In this document: in pieces, positions 33,801 to 42,243 of the stretch | Numbering within the stretch: the stretch's first letter is position 1 | How the letters are laid out: every line of letters begins with the position of its first letter | Assembly: GCF_900099785.1 (NCBI RefSeq) | Contig: NZ_FNDS01000004.1 | Span: forward strand, 186,001-250,000 | Direction of reading: 5' to 3' | DNA from: Pseudomonas panipatensis | Lineage (GTDB): Bacteria > Pseudomonadota > Gammaproteobacteria > Pseudomonadales > Pseudomonadaceae | DNA: 64,000 bases | Program-made: the position numbers and the translations under genes | The notes under the pieces: generated by a model | Told to the model about the DNA's origin: nothing | Databases searched by the model: none | The model's input: the letters and a program-made list of their open reading frames with translations, nothing else

Positions 33801-35924
33801 CTAGGTCGCCTGCAACTGGAAAATGGCGAACTGCGGCGCCGGGCTCAGCCAGTGCGCCTTGACCCGCCAGCCGCCGCGCTCGGCCAGGGCGCCGAAGTCA
33901 TCGACGCTGTACTTGTGCGAGTTCTCGGTGTGCAGGCGTTCGCCGGCGTCGAAGTGGTAGCGCACCCCGGCGATCTCCACCGTCTGCGCGACCCGGCTCA
34001 CCAGGTGCATCTCGACACGGCTGTGCTCGGCGCTCCAGAACGCCAGGTGCTCGAAGCGTTCGAGCTGGAAGTCGGCGTGCAGCTCGCGGTTGAGGCGCCG
34101 CAGCAGGTTGAGGTTGAAGCGCGCGGTGACGCCATCGGCGTCGTTGTAGGCGGCCTCCAGTACATCGCGGGCCTTGGGCAGATCGACGCCGACGATGAAC
34201 ACGCTGCCGACGCCCAGCAGGGCGTGGGCCGAGTGCAGGAAGTCCAGGGCCTCCTCGGGGCTGAAGTTGCCGATGGTCGAGCCGGGGAAGAAGCCCAGCC
34301 GCGGACCTTGCGCCAGCGCCGCGGGCAGCGCTTCGAGGCGGGTGAAATCCGCCGCCAGGGGGCTGATGCGCAGCGCCGGGTAATCGCCTTGCAGGCGCGC
34401 GGCGGCCTTGTCCAGCGCCGCCGGGCTAATGTCGATGGGCAGGTAGCCGCGCACCTGCGGCGCGGCATCCAGCAACAGGCAGGTCTTCTCGCTGGCGCCG
34501 CTGCCGAACTCCACCAGGGTGCTGTCAGCGACGATGTCCGCGGCGATGAGCGGCGCCACCCGCGCCAGCAGCGCGGTTTCGCTGCGCGTCGGGTAGTACT
34601 CGCGGGTGCGGCAGATGGCCTCGAACAGCTCGGAACCGGCGGCGTCGTAGAAATACTTCGGCGAAAGCCGTTTGGGCGTAGCGGTAAACCCGGCCACCAC
34701 GTCCTCCATCAGCTCGCGCGCCTGCGGCTCGATCCCGGCCTGCGCCGGCAGGTCGCGGGCCAGGCGCAGGCCGGCGAACATCCAGCGTTTGTCCGGGTAG
34801 AAGAAATTGCGGTAGCTCGGCCGCGAATGCCCCGGCGGGGTGACGCAGGCGCCGCCGCGCAGGACCATCTGGCTGACCATGAACTTGCCGTTGTACTCGC
34901 CCACCGCCCCGGCGCCGGGGCGGAACCCCGGATAGGCCGCATAGGCGCTCTGCGTCCATTGCCAGGCCGAGTCGTACACCTGCTCCAGCAGGCCGTCGAG
35001 GGCGGCGGTCTCCCACTCCGCCTCCGTCGGCAGGCGCGCCCCGGCCCAGGCGGCATAAGCGCTCGCCTCGTAGTAGCTGATGTGCAGCACCGGCGCGTCG
35101 AGATCCAGCGGGCGCAATCCGGCGAGGCCGAACTCGGCCCAGGCGTCGCCGTCGCGGCGCCAGTACAGCGGCGCATCCCAGCCCTCCTCGCGGACCCTGG
35201 CCCAGCCATCGGAAAGCCAGAACTCGGCGCGCCGATAGCCGGCGTCCTCGATGAACGCCAGCCATTCGCGGTTGCTCACCAGGCGGTCGGCGATCTCGAA
35301 GGGCGGCAGGAAGCAGCGATGCGCCGGCCCTTCGTTGTCGAACGCGAAACCGTCGCCGCCATGGCCGATGCCGACCAGCCCGCCGCGCACCGTGCGCCAG
35401 CGCGCCGGCCGCCCGCGCGCAGCAGCGAAGCCGTCGCCATAGGCCGGCGCCAGCGGCGAGAGGCTGAACAGGTGGAGGATGTCCATCAGCAACAGCTCCT
35501 GGTGCTGCTCCTCATGGGCCAGCCCGAGGCGCACCAGGGTCTCCCCGTCGGCGTCCACGCCGGCCTCCAGCAGCGCCTGCATGGCGCGGTCGACATGCTC
35601 CCGGTAGGCCAGCACGCGGGCCAGCGACGGGCGCGTCAGCATGCCCCGCTGCGGCCTCGGCTGGCGTGGCCCGACGGCCTCGTAATAGGAGTTGAACAGG
35701 TAGCCGAAGCGCTCGTCGAAACGCGCGTAGCCCGGCAATCGCGGCGTGAGCAGAAAGGTCTCGAAGAACCAGGTGGTATGGCCGATGTGCCACTTGGCCG
35801 GGCTGGCGTCGGGCATGGACTGCACCACCATGTCCTCGGCGTCGAGGGGGACTATCAGCGCTTCGCTGCGCTGGCGCACCTGGCGGTAGGCGTCGAGGAG
35901 CGCGGGGGCCTTGCTGGAAGACAT
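33801..35924 (-). CDS. EgtB-EgtD fusion for ergothioneine biosynthesis
   Basis: A single 707-residue frame joins two enzymes that are normally separate. Residues 1 to about 391 are EgtB-like, with the DinB-type WHIGHTTWFFE, the iron site HEEQHQE (137-143, HxxxHxE) and an FGE-type domain with YYEASAYAAWAGARLPTEAE. It is expected to form the C-S bond with O2 and Fe(II). Residues about 403-707 are EgtD-like, with PKRLSPKYFYDAAGSELFE, REYYPTRSE, the SAM loop FGSGASEKT (474-481), FFPGSTIGNF and HTENSHKYS. This half should trimethylate histidine to hercynine. The linker is only about a dozen residues. Fungal Egt1 has the opposite domain order. No egtA, egtC or egtE is adjacent. It lies 36 bp after the DUF427 gene, probably as one operon. 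Confidence 0.88.
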   Translation of the reverse strand: MSSSKAPALLDAYRQVRQRSEALIVPLDAEDMVVQSMPDASPAKWHIGHTTWFFETFLLTPRLPGYARFDERFGYLFNSYYEAVGPRQPRPQRGMLTRPSLARVLAYREHVDRAMQALLEAGVDADGETLVRLGLAHEEQHQELLLMDILHLFSLSPLAPAYGDGFAAARGRPARWRTVRGGLVGIGHGGDGFAFDNEGPAHRCFLPPFEIADRLVSNREWLAFIEDAGYRRAEFWLSDGWARVREEGWDAPLYWRRDGDAWAEFGLAGLRPLDLDAPVLHISYYEASAYAAWAGARLPTEAEWETAALDGLLEQVYDSAWQWTQSAYAAYPGFRPGAGAVGEYNGKFMVSQMVLRGGACVTPPGHSRPSYRNFFYPDKRWMFAGLRLARDLPAQAGIEPQARELMEDVVAGFTATPKRLSPKYFYDAAGSELFEAICRTREYYPTRSETALLARVAPLIAADIVADSTLVEFGSGASEKTCLLLDAAPQVRGYLPIDISPAALDKAAARLQGDYPALRISPLAADFTRLEALPAALAQGPRLGFFPGSTIGNFSPEEALDFLHSAHALLGVGSVFIVGVDLPKARDVLEAAYNDADGVTARFNLNLLRRLNRELHADFQLERFEHLAFWSAEHSRVEMHLVSRVAQTVEIAGVRYHFDAGERLHTENSHKYSVDDFGALAERGGWRVKAHWLSPAPQFAIFQLQAT

Positions 35925-35960
35925 GGCGAGATCCCTTTGGCGAGGGACAGGCGCGCCGCT

Positions 35961-36323
35961 TCACTGCGGCTCGGCGTCGATGCGCACCTGCTCGGGGTAG
36001 AAAGCGACATGGCCGCGGATCGGCGCCACTGCGGCAAGGGGGTCTGCGTAGGTCCACGCCGCGTTGGCCGACACCTGCCCGTCGTGCACCAGGTTGTAGT
36101 AGCTGGCTTCGCCCTTGTACGGGCAATGCGTGTGGTGCTGGCTGCGCACGAAGCACGCCGGATCGAGATCGGCTTCGGGGAGGTAGAACACCGCGGGATA
36201 GCCGGCCTCGTGCAGCAACAGGGCGTTGTCGCTGCGGGCAACCAGGGCGCCGGCGAAGGACACGCTGACACGGCCGCGATACGGCCTGATATCGATCGGG
36301 TGCGGGTGGCCGGGGTTGCTCAT
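35961..36323 (-). CDS. DUF427 domain protein upstream of egtBD
   Basis: This 120-residue protein is a single DUF427 domain, a small beta-barrel of unknown function. It contains IRPYRGRVSVSFAGALVARSD, then EAGYPAVFYLPEADL, the conserved THCPYKGEASYYNLV and a C-terminal RGHVAFYPEQVRIDAEPQ. The CPYKG segment with nearby His is the family hallmark. The ATG at 36323 follows GGAG 8 bases upstream. It precedes the egtBD gene by 36 bp on the same strand, so it may take part in ergothioneine metabolism or handling, though this is only positional. The reading frame stays open upstream for about 150 bp and includes a degenerate repeat of the protein's own C-terminal motif (see the separate entry). Confidence 0.82.
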   Translation of the reverse strand: MSNPGHPHPIDIRPYRGRVSVSFAGALVARSDNALLLHEAGYPAVFYLPEADLDPACFVRSQHHTHCPYKGEASYYNLVHDGQVSANAAWTYADPLAAVAPIRGHVAFYPEQVRIDAEPQ

Positions 36324-36356
36324 CGGCGCTCTCCAGTGGTCTGGTCTGCTGAGCCG

Positions 36357-36410
36357 GCCGCCGACGTGGCGGCGCACCTGTTCAGGGTAGAAGCCCAGCC
36401 CGATGACGCC
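36357..36410 (-). pseudogene. degenerate copy of the DUF427 C-terminal end
   Basis: In frame with and just upstream of the DUF427 gene, the minus strand encodes GVIGLGFYPEQVRRHVGG. It shares FYPEQVR with the gene's own C-terminus. At DNA level the 21 bases at about 36375-36395 differ from 35985-36005 by only two substitutions. I read it as a remnant of a tandem duplication whose front part is lost. Confidence 0.45.
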
Positions 36411-36479
36411 GGAAAAACCGATGGGCGTAGCGCTGGCGTCCCTCGCCAGCCCGGCAGCAAGCGGCGCCAACGACCGCTG

Positions 36480-36832
36480 CGGTGGGGTTCGGCGACCAGC
36501 CTGGACAGGTCGCTGAGCATGGGAGCGTCACCGCACCTAAGTAGAACGAGTCGCCAAACCCGTACCTCCATCGCTTGTATGGAGGCGCGCTGAGGGTATG
36601 GGCGACGGACACAGGCCTCAAGGCAAGGGACGTAGGACAGGGCTCGCGGTCAGGCGCGCGGCGACGGGGCGCGGCCGACCAAAATGAACAAAATATTGCA
36701 CACTCCAATCAGCACCTTCTGAAAGAGCCTCGCGCTAATCGCTAATAAATTCGGGCTTTAACAGCCTTTAAACAATTTCCTGTCACTATCGGTTTGCCAA
36801 CATCCATTAGCTCAGGCAAAATATCGTTCATT
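36480..36832. other. gene-free interval upstream of the mdt leader
   Basis: No gene is supportable. The right half (about 36680-36832) is clearly AT-rich compared with the window and includes runs such as AACAAAATATTGCACACTCC and GCTAATAAATTCGGGCTTTA. This is probably the promoter zone of mdtJI and possibly of the DUF427-egtBD operon on the other strand. Confidence 0.5.
36794..36822 (+). promoter_or_regulatory. probable promoter of the mdtJI transcript
   Basis: TTGCCA (36794-36799) and CAAAAT (36817-36822) are spaced by 17 bases. The start would fall near 36829-36830, only a few bases before the ATG of the candidate leader ORF. The -10 match is 4 of 6. Confidence 0.4.
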
Positions 36833-36910
36833 ATGTTGAACACCCAAGCGTTACCCCTCAGCACCTCCCGCCTGGTTTCCCGCGAGCGTTACTGGACCGG
36901 CGATCTGTAG
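36833..36910 (+). CDS. candidate 25-codon leader ORF upstream of mdtJI
   Basis: An ATG-to-TAG frame encodes MLNTQALPLSTSRLVSRERY ending in WTGDL. It lies about 143 bp upstream of mdtJ. No ribosome site is visible, but the predicted promoter would make the mRNA nearly leaderless at this ATG. In E. coli the mdtJI genes are preceded by a small regulatory ORF (mdtU) tied to spermidine control, as I recall; homology of the peptides cannot be checked here. After the ORF the leader contains an outer stem GGAGAC/GTCTCC (36936-36979). Near the mdtJ ribosome site, GCCC can pair with GGGC, which could hide the site. Translation is unproven. Confidence 0.4.
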   Translation: MLNTQALPLSTSRLVSRERYWTGDL

Positions 36911-37053
36911 CCCCTCCCCCACGGTCATTTCTGTCGGAGACGCCGCGCGATCGGCCATCGCCGTGCGCCCGCCGTCTCCCTCCATGTCCCCGTCATCCGC
37001 CCTGCCTCGCCTTGCGGCGTTGGCTCGGCGCGCGCCCATGGGAGGGCAAAAAC

Positions 37054-37410
37054 ATGCGTAGCTGGATCTACCTGTTCGCGGCCATCGGCTTCGAAGTCGT
37101 TGGCACCACCTCGATGAAATTCACCGCCGAGCAGGCCCCGTTCGGCGGCCACCTGCTGATGTACGTGCTGATCGGCCTGTCCTATTACTGCCTGTCGCTG
37201 GCCATCAAGCGCGTGCCGGTGGGGGTCGCCTACGCCCTCTGGGAAGGCATCGGCATCGTCCTCATCACTCTGGTCAGCGTGGCCTTGCTGGGCGAGGAGC
37301 TGGCCCCGGAGAAGGCCATCGGCCTGGCGGTGATGATCGCCGGCATCCTGCTGATCAAGTCCGGCACCCGCACTCGCGCGCCGGCCACAGAGGAGGCGCT
37401 GGCATGCTGA
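37054..37410 (+). CDS. mdtJ: spermidine export protein MdtJ (SMR family)
   Basis: This 118-residue small multidrug resistance-type membrane protein has four helices. It starts [20 protein letters not shown], with the conserved membrane glutamate in [26 protein letters not shown] and [13 protein letters not shown] follow, which match E. coli MdtJ closely in pattern. MdtJ works only as a heteromer with MdtI and exports spermidine. The strong ribosome site GGAGGG is 8 bases before the ATG. The stop overlaps the mdtI start by 7 bases. Export of polyamines fits the surrounding polyamine catabolic genes. Confidence 0.85.
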   Translation: MRSWIYLFAAIGFEVVGTTSMKFTAEQAPFGGHLLMYVLIGLSYYCLSLAIKRVPVGVAYALWEGIGIVLITLVSVALLGEELAPEKAIGLAVMIAGILLIKSGTRTRAPATEEALAC

Positions 37411-37733
37411 CTTCGACCTGGATCGCCTGCGCCTGGCTGGGCCTGGCGATCGGCCTGGAAGTGCTGGCCAACCTGCTGTTGAAGTATTCCGACGGCTTCC
37501 GCAAACGCGGCCTGGGGGTCGCCTCGATCCTCTGCGTGCTGCTGGCGTTCACCGCGCTGGCGCAGGCGGTGCGCGACATCGAGCTGTCGGTGGCGTACGC
37601 GGTCTGGGGCGGCTTCGGCATTCTCGCCACCGTAGCCATGGGCTGGGTGCTGTTCGGCCAGCGCCTGGTCTGGCGCGGCTGGCTGGGGCTGGCGTTGCTG
37701 GTGGCCGGCATGGGCCTGCTGAAACTGGCCTGA
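37404..37733 (+). CDS. mdtI: spermidine export protein MdtI (SMR family)
   Basis: This 109-residue SMR protein has four membrane helices. The core reads [23 protein letters not shown], with the essential Glu in [30 protein letters not shown] and [18 protein letters not shown] follow, the same layout and length as E. coli MdtI. Its start lies inside the end of mdtJ, so the two subunits are translationally coupled, as expected for an obligate heteromer. A strong hairpin follows the stop. Confidence 0.87.
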   Translation: MLTSTWIACAWLGLAIGLEVLANLLLKYSDGFRKRGLGVASILCVLLAFTALAQAVRDIELSVAYAVWGGFGILATVAMGWVLFGQRLVWRGWLGLALLVAGMGLLKLA

Positions 37734-37745
37734 TGCAACGAACAC

Positions 37746-37766
37746 GGGGCGCCCTTGCGGCGCCCC
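37746..37766 (+). terminator. terminator after mdtI
   Basis: GGGGCGCC/GGCGCCCC is a perfect 8-bp stem with a 5-base loop 12 bp after the stop. It is followed by GCTCCGTTT. Confidence 0.7.
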
Positions 37767-37780
37767 GCTCCGTTTACCCC

Positions 37781-37823
37781 TGGTGTCGGTGGATAAAGCG
37801 TTTCGCCTTATCCACCGACACCA
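37781..37823. repeat. long perfect hairpin element between mdtI and gabP
   Basis: Arms of 16 bp (TGGTGTCGGTGGATAA and its complement) surround an inner AGCG-TTT-CGCC hairpin. The GGATAAAGCG...TTATCC type resembles intergenic hairpin elements I associate with Pseudomonas genomes. It sits between two convergent genes and may also serve as a terminator for gabP. Confidence 0.6.
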
Positions 37824-37919
37824 GGTAGATGCCGAGAAAACCGGGCTCCCGCGGGCAGGACGTGCGGCAAGGGGACTAACCGAAACCGCCCGCGCCCGCG
37901 GAAATCCCGAAGGGGCGAC

Positions 37920-39320
37920 TCAGCGTTCGGCGACGCCGAGGCTGCCTTGCAGCGACTCGCTGCGCGCGCGGCGGCGGGTGACGAGCAGGCCGGAGCAAAC
38001 GATCAGCACACTGAGCAGCGCGGTGGCGGCCACTTCGATGCGATGGTCAGGACGCAGCAGCATCAGCACCAGCACGCCGACGATGAACACGATCACGCCC
38101 CAGGTCAGCCAGGGGAACAGCCACATGCGGTACTGGATCGGCTTGCCTTCGGCGACCAGGCGCTTGCGCATGCGCAGTTGCGAGATGGCGATCACCAGGT
38201 ACACCAGCAGGGCGATGGCGCCGGAGCTGGCCATGAGGAAGCCGAACACCTGGGCCGGGACCAGGTAGTTGGCGATCACGGTGGCGAAGGCCGCGGCGGT
38301 CGACAGCAGCACCGCGACCACCGGCGTGCCGGCGTTGCTGGTGATGCGGGCGCAGGCCGGCGCGTCGCCACGGCTGCTCAGCGAGAAGAGCATGCGCGAG
38401 GCGGTGTACAGCGAGGAGTTCAGGCAACTGGTCACCGAGGTCAGCACCACCACATCGATCAGCGCCTTGGCGTGGGGTACGCCGAGCACTTCCAGCACTG
38501 TCACGTAGGAGCCATCGGCGGCCAGACGCGAGTCGGTCCAGGGCACCAGGGCGACGACGATGAAGATCGACAGGATGTAGAACAGGGTGATCCGCCAGAT
38601 CACCGAGTTGGTGGCCTTGGAGATCTGCTTCTCGGCCGCGTCGGATTCGGCCGCGGCGATGGTCACCACCTCGGCGCCGAGGAACGAGAACATGGTGATC
38701 AGCATGGCGCTGAGCACCGCGCCGAAGCCGTTGGGCATGAAGCCGCCGTTGTCCCACAGGCGCGATACGCCGCTCACCCCGGTATTCGGCAGCAGGCCGA
38801 GGATGGCGCAGGCGCCGAGGATGATGAAGCAGGTGATCGCGGCCACCTTGACCAGGGCCAGCCAGAACTCGAACTCGCCGTAGTTCTTCACGCTGAACAG
38901 GTTGGTGGCGGTGAGCAGCAGGGTGATCACCAGGGACAGCACCCAGATGTCCAACTGCGGCACCCAGGTGTTGATGATGGTCGCGGCGATGTTCGCCTCG
39001 ATCGGGATCACCAGTACCCAGAACCACCAGTACAGCCAGCCGATAGTGTAGCCGGCCCATTTACCGATGGCCTGGTCGGCGTAGGTCGAAAAAGAGCCGG
39101 TGTCGGGCGCGGCGACGGCCATTTCGGCCAGCATGCGCATGACGATCACCACCAGCGCGCCAGCCAGGATGTAGGCCAGGATGGCGGCCGGACCGGCTTC
39201 GGCGATCGCGCGGCCGGAGCCAACGAAGAGGCCGGCGCCGATCACCCCGGCAATGGACAACATGGTCACATGCCGCGATTTCAACCCATGGCTCAGGTTG
39301 TTCTTGTTGAGCTTTTGCAT
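37920..39320 (-). CDS. gabP: GABA permease
   Basis: This 466-residue amino-acid permease of the APC family has twelve helices. It opens LSHGLKSRHVTMLSIAGVIGAGLFVGSG, the substrate-binding first helix. The amphipathic GABA-permease channel region lies around FSFLGAEVVTIAAAESD and the loop SRMLFSLSSRGDAPA. It imports GABA and related omega-amino acids by proton symport. It is the last gene of the csiD-lhgO-gabD-gabT-gabP series, 119 bp after gabT. AGGTGAG precedes the ATG. The operon position is the main reason for the GABA call over other APC substrates. Confidence 0.88.
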   Translation of the reverse strand: MQKLNKNNLSHGLKSRHVTMLSIAGVIGAGLFVGSGRAIAEAGPAAILAYILAGALVVIVMRMLAEMAVAAPDTGSFSTYADQAIGKWAGYTIGWLYWWFWVLVIPIEANIAATIINTWVPQLDIWVLSLVITLLLTATNLFSVKNYGEFEFWLALVKVAAITCFIILGACAILGLLPNTGVSGVSRLWDNGGFMPNGFGAVLSAMLITMFSFLGAEVVTIAAAESDAAEKQISKATNSVIWRITLFYILSIFIVVALVPWTDSRLAADGSYVTVLEVLGVPHAKALIDVVVLTSVTSCLNSSLYTASRMLFSLSSRGDAPACARITSNAGTPVVAVLLSTAAAFATVIANYLVPAQVFGFLMASSGAIALLVYLVIAISQLRMRKRLVAEGKPIQYRMWLFPWLTWGVIVFIVGVLVLMLLRPDHRIEVAATALLSVLIVCSGLLVTRRRARSESLQGSLGVAER

Positions 39321-39439
39321 GGTCTCACCTTTCTAAAACAGCGTCCTTGCAGCGAAAACAGCCCCGCCCACCCGTGATCGCTCACGGGCAGGAAGGGATA
39401 CGTCGTAGTGTCTTGCGATTCAGCGGACGCGACGGGCCA

Positions 39440-40714
39440 TCAGGCCAGTTCGTCGAAGCACTCGGCGATGATCGACAGACCGCGCTCCAGGTCGGCGTCG
39501 CTGACGGTCAGCGGCACCAGGATGCGCAGGACGTTGTAGTAGGTACCGCAGGACAGCAGGATCAGGCCCTTGTCGCGCGCCTTGGCCACGATCTTGCCGG
39601 TCAGCTCGGCGGCCGGGGTGTGGCCATCGGCTTCGAACAGTTCCACCGCGACCATGGCGCCGAGGTTACGCACGTCGCCGATGCTCTTGTGCTTCTCGGC
39701 CAGCTTGCGCAGGCCGCTGCTGAGGATCTCGCCGACTGCCTTGGCGCGGTCCAGCAGTTTTTCCTGCTCGAAGGCTTCGATCACCGCCAGGGCGGCGGCG
39801 CAGGAGACCGGGCTGCCGGCATAGGTGCCGCCCAGGCCGCCCGGTGCTACCGCGTCCATGATTTCCGCGCGGCCGCTGACGCCGGCCAGCGGGAAGCCGC
39901 CGGCGATGGATTTGGCGAAGGTGGTCAGGTCCGCCGCCACGCCCATCTGTTCCATGGCGAAGAAGGTGCCGGTACGCCCGGCGCCGGTCTGCACTTCGTC
40001 GGCGATCAGCAGGATACCGTGCTGGTCGCAGAGGGCGCGCAGGCGGGCCATGAACTCCTTCGGCGCGGGGTTGAAGCCACCCTCGCCCTGGACCGGTTCG
40101 AGGATGATCGCGGCGATGTCGCTGGGCTGCGCGTCGTTCTTGAAGATGCGCTCGATGCTGGCGATGGCGTCATCCACCGACACGCCGTGCAGCGGGTTGG
40201 GGTATTCCGCGCGGAACACGCCACCGGGCATCAGGCCCATGCCGGCGGAGTACGGCACGACCTTGCCGGTCAGGCTGAGGGTGTAGTGGGTGCGGCCATG
40301 GTAGGCGCCGGTGAAAGCGATCACGCCGGTGCGGCCGGTGGCGGCGCGGGCGATCTTGATGGCGTTTTCCACGGCTTCGGCGCCGGTGGTCACCAGCAGG
40401 GTCTTCTTCTCGAAGTTGCCCGGCACCAGTTTGTTGATCTTCTCGCACAGCGCCACGTAGGGCTCGTAGCCGAACACGTGGAAGCAGGTGTGGGTGAGCT
40501 TGGCCAGCTGTTCCTGCACGGCGGCCATCACCTTCGGATGCAGGTGGCCGGTGTTGAGTACGGCGATGCCGCCGGCGAAGTCGAGGAACTCGCGGCCCTC
40601 GACGTCCCAGACGGTGGCGTTCTCGGCGCGCTCGGCGTAGATCTGGTGGATCTGCCCGACGCCGCGGGGAATCGCGGCCATGCGGCGCTGTTGCAGGCTT
40701 TGGTTGCTATTCAT
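39440..40714 (-). CDS. gabT: 4-aminobutyrate/5-aminovalerate aminotransferase
   Basis: GabT transfers the amino group of GABA to 2-oxoglutarate, giving succinate semialdehyde; it also accepts 5-aminovalerate from lysine degradation. The 424-residue class III PLP enzyme shows FAGGIAVLNTGHLHPKV, the phosphate site TTGAEAVENAIKIARA, and HGRTHYTLSLTG. LEPVQGEGG, LLIADEVQTGAGRTGTFF with the Asp that contacts the PLP nitrogen, and FAKSIAGGFPLAG with the PLP lysine complete the set. The ATG at 40714 follows GGAGA; an earlier in-frame start has no ribosome site. It lies 48 bp after gabD. Confidence 0.94.
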   Translation of the reverse strand: MNSNQSLQQRRMAAIPRGVGQIHQIYAERAENATVWDVEGREFLDFAGGIAVLNTGHLHPKVMAAVQEQLAKLTHTCFHVFGYEPYVALCEKINKLVPGNFEKKTLLVTTGAEAVENAIKIARAATGRTGVIAFTGAYHGRTHYTLSLTGKVVPYSAGMGLMPGGVFRAEYPNPLHGVSVDDAIASIERIFKNDAQPSDIAAIILEPVQGEGGFNPAPKEFMARLRALCDQHGILLIADEVQTGAGRTGTFFAMEQMGVAADLTTFAKSIAGGFPLAGVSGRAEIMDAVAPGGLGGTYAGSPVSCAAALAVIEAFEQEKLLDRAKAVGEILSSGLRKLAEKHKSIGDVRNLGAMVAVELFEADGHTPAAELTGKIVAKARDKGLILLSCGTYYNVLRILVPLTVSDADLERGLSIIAECFDELA

Positions 40715-40762
40715 GCTGTCTCCGGTATTGCACTCAGGCACTGAAGAATGGGTCGCCGTGGA

Positions 40763-42211
40763 TCACACGCCGATGCACAGGTATTTGATTTCCAGGTAGT
40801 CCTCGATGCCGTACTTGGAGCCTTCGCGGCCCAGGCCCGAGGCCTTGATGCCGCCGAAGGGCGCGACTTCGTTGGAAATGATCCCGGTGTTGATGCCGAC
40901 GATGCCGTACTCCAGCGCCTCGCCGACGCGGAACACGCGACCCAGGTCGCGGGCATAGAAGTAGGCGGCCAGGCCGTATTCGGTGTCGTTGGAAAGCTCG
41001 ATCACCTCGGCCTCGTCCTTGAAGCGGAACAGCGGCGCCAGCGGGCCGAAGGTCTCTTCCTTGGCTACGGCGGCGTTCTTCGGTACGTCGACCAGCACGG
41101 TCGGCTCGAAGAAGGTGCCACCCAGGGCGTGCGGCTTGCCGCCGGCGACGACCTTGGCGCCTTTGCTGACGGCGTCGGCGATGTGTTCCTGGACCTTGGC
41201 CACGGCCTTGGCGTCGATCAGCGGGCCGGTGGTGATGCCCTGCTCCAGGCCGTTGCCGATGTTCAGCTTGGCCACGGCGGCCTTGAGCTTCTCGACGAAG
41301 GCGTCATACACGCCGTCCTGGACGTACAGGCGGTTGGCGCAGACGCAGGTCTGGCCGTTGTTGCGGTACTTGGAGATCAGCGCGCCATCGACGGCGGCGT
41401 CCAGGTCGGCGTCGTCGAAGACGATGAAGGGTGCGTTGCCGCCCAGCTCCAGGGAGACCTTCTTGATGTCCTTAGCGCACTCGGCCATCAGTTGGCGACC
41501 GATCTCGGTCGAGCCGGTGAAGGTCAGCTTGCGCACGATCGGGTTGCTGGTCAGTTCGCCGCCGACTTCGCCGGCGCTGCCGGTGACCACGCTGAACACG
41601 CCTTTCGGAATGCCGGCGCGCTCGGCCAGCTCGGCCAGGGCCAGCGCCGAGTACGGGGTCTGCGAAGCGGGCTTGAGGACCATGGTGCAACCGGCGGCCA
41701 GGGCCGGGCCGGCCTTGCGGGTGATCATCGCCGAGGGGAAGTTCCACGGGGTGATGGCGGCGGTGACGCCGATCGGCTGCTTGATCACCATCAGGCGCTT
41801 ATCGGCCTGGTGACCGGGGATCATGTCGCCATAGACGCGCTTGGCTTCTTCGCCGAACCATTCGAGGAAGGAGGCGGCGTAGGCGATTTCGCCCTTGGCT
41901 TCGGTGAGTGGCTTGCCCTGTTCGATGGTCATCAGACGGGCCAGGTCGTCCTGGTTTTCCATCATCAGTTCGAACCAGCGGCGCAGCTTGTTGGCGCGCT
42001 CCTTGGCGGTCAGCGCGCGCCAGGCCGGCAGCGCGCGGTCGGCGGCCTCGATGGCGCGGCGGGTCTCGGCGGCGCCCATCTTCGGCACGCTGCCGATGGT
42101 CTCGCCGGTGGCCGGGTTGTTCACTGCCAGGGTCTTGCCGCTGTCGGCATCGACCCAGGCGCCATCGATGTAGGCCTGCTGACGGAACAGGCTGGAGTCT
42201 TTAAGTTGCAC
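40763..42211 (-). CDS. gabD: succinate/glutarate semialdehyde dehydrogenase
   Basis: GabD oxidises succinate semialdehyde (and glutarate semialdehyde) with NADP. The 482-residue aldehyde dehydrogenase opens [34 protein letters not shown] and [12 protein letters not shown] frame the cofactor fold, and the catalytic Glu lies in [11 protein letters not shown]. The nucleophilic Cys is in [13 protein letters not shown]; the CxC arrangement in this motif is typical of GabD. The start codon is GTG (42211) with a strong GAGGAAG ribosome site. It is 32 bp after lhgO and belongs to the csiD operon, so it serves both GABA and 5-aminovalerate catabolism. Confidence 0.95.
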   Translation of the reverse strand: MQLKDSSLFRQQAYIDGAWVDADSGKTLAVNNPATGETIGSVPKMGAAETRRAIEAADRALPAWRALTAKERANKLRRWFELMMENQDDLARLMTIEQGKPLTEAKGEIAYAASFLEWFGEEAKRVYGDMIPGHQADKRLMVIKQPIGVTAAITPWNFPSAMITRKAGPALAAGCTMVLKPASQTPYSALALAELAERAGIPKGVFSVVTGSAGEVGGELTSNPIVRKLTFTGSTEIGRQLMAECAKDIKKVSLELGGNAPFIVFDDADLDAAVDGALISKYRNNGQTCVCANRLYVQDGVYDAFVEKLKAAVAKLNIGNGLEQGITTGPLIDAKAVAKVQEHIADAVSKGAKVVAGGKPHALGGTFFEPTVLVDVPKNAAVAKEETFGPLAPLFRFKDEAEVIELSNDTEYGLAAYFYARDLGRVFRVGEALEYGIVGINTGIISNEVAPFGGIKASGLGREGSKYGIEDYLEIKYLCIGV

Positions 42212-42243
42212 GCAGTCTTCCTCGTTATCGGTGACGGGACGGC

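Noticed and set aside
36911-37053. A known riboswitch class (for example a guanidine type) in the mdtJI leader
   Set aside because: Hairpins are possible, but I could not match the conserved loops of any class; only a leader ORF and a possible pairing at the ribosome site are supportable.
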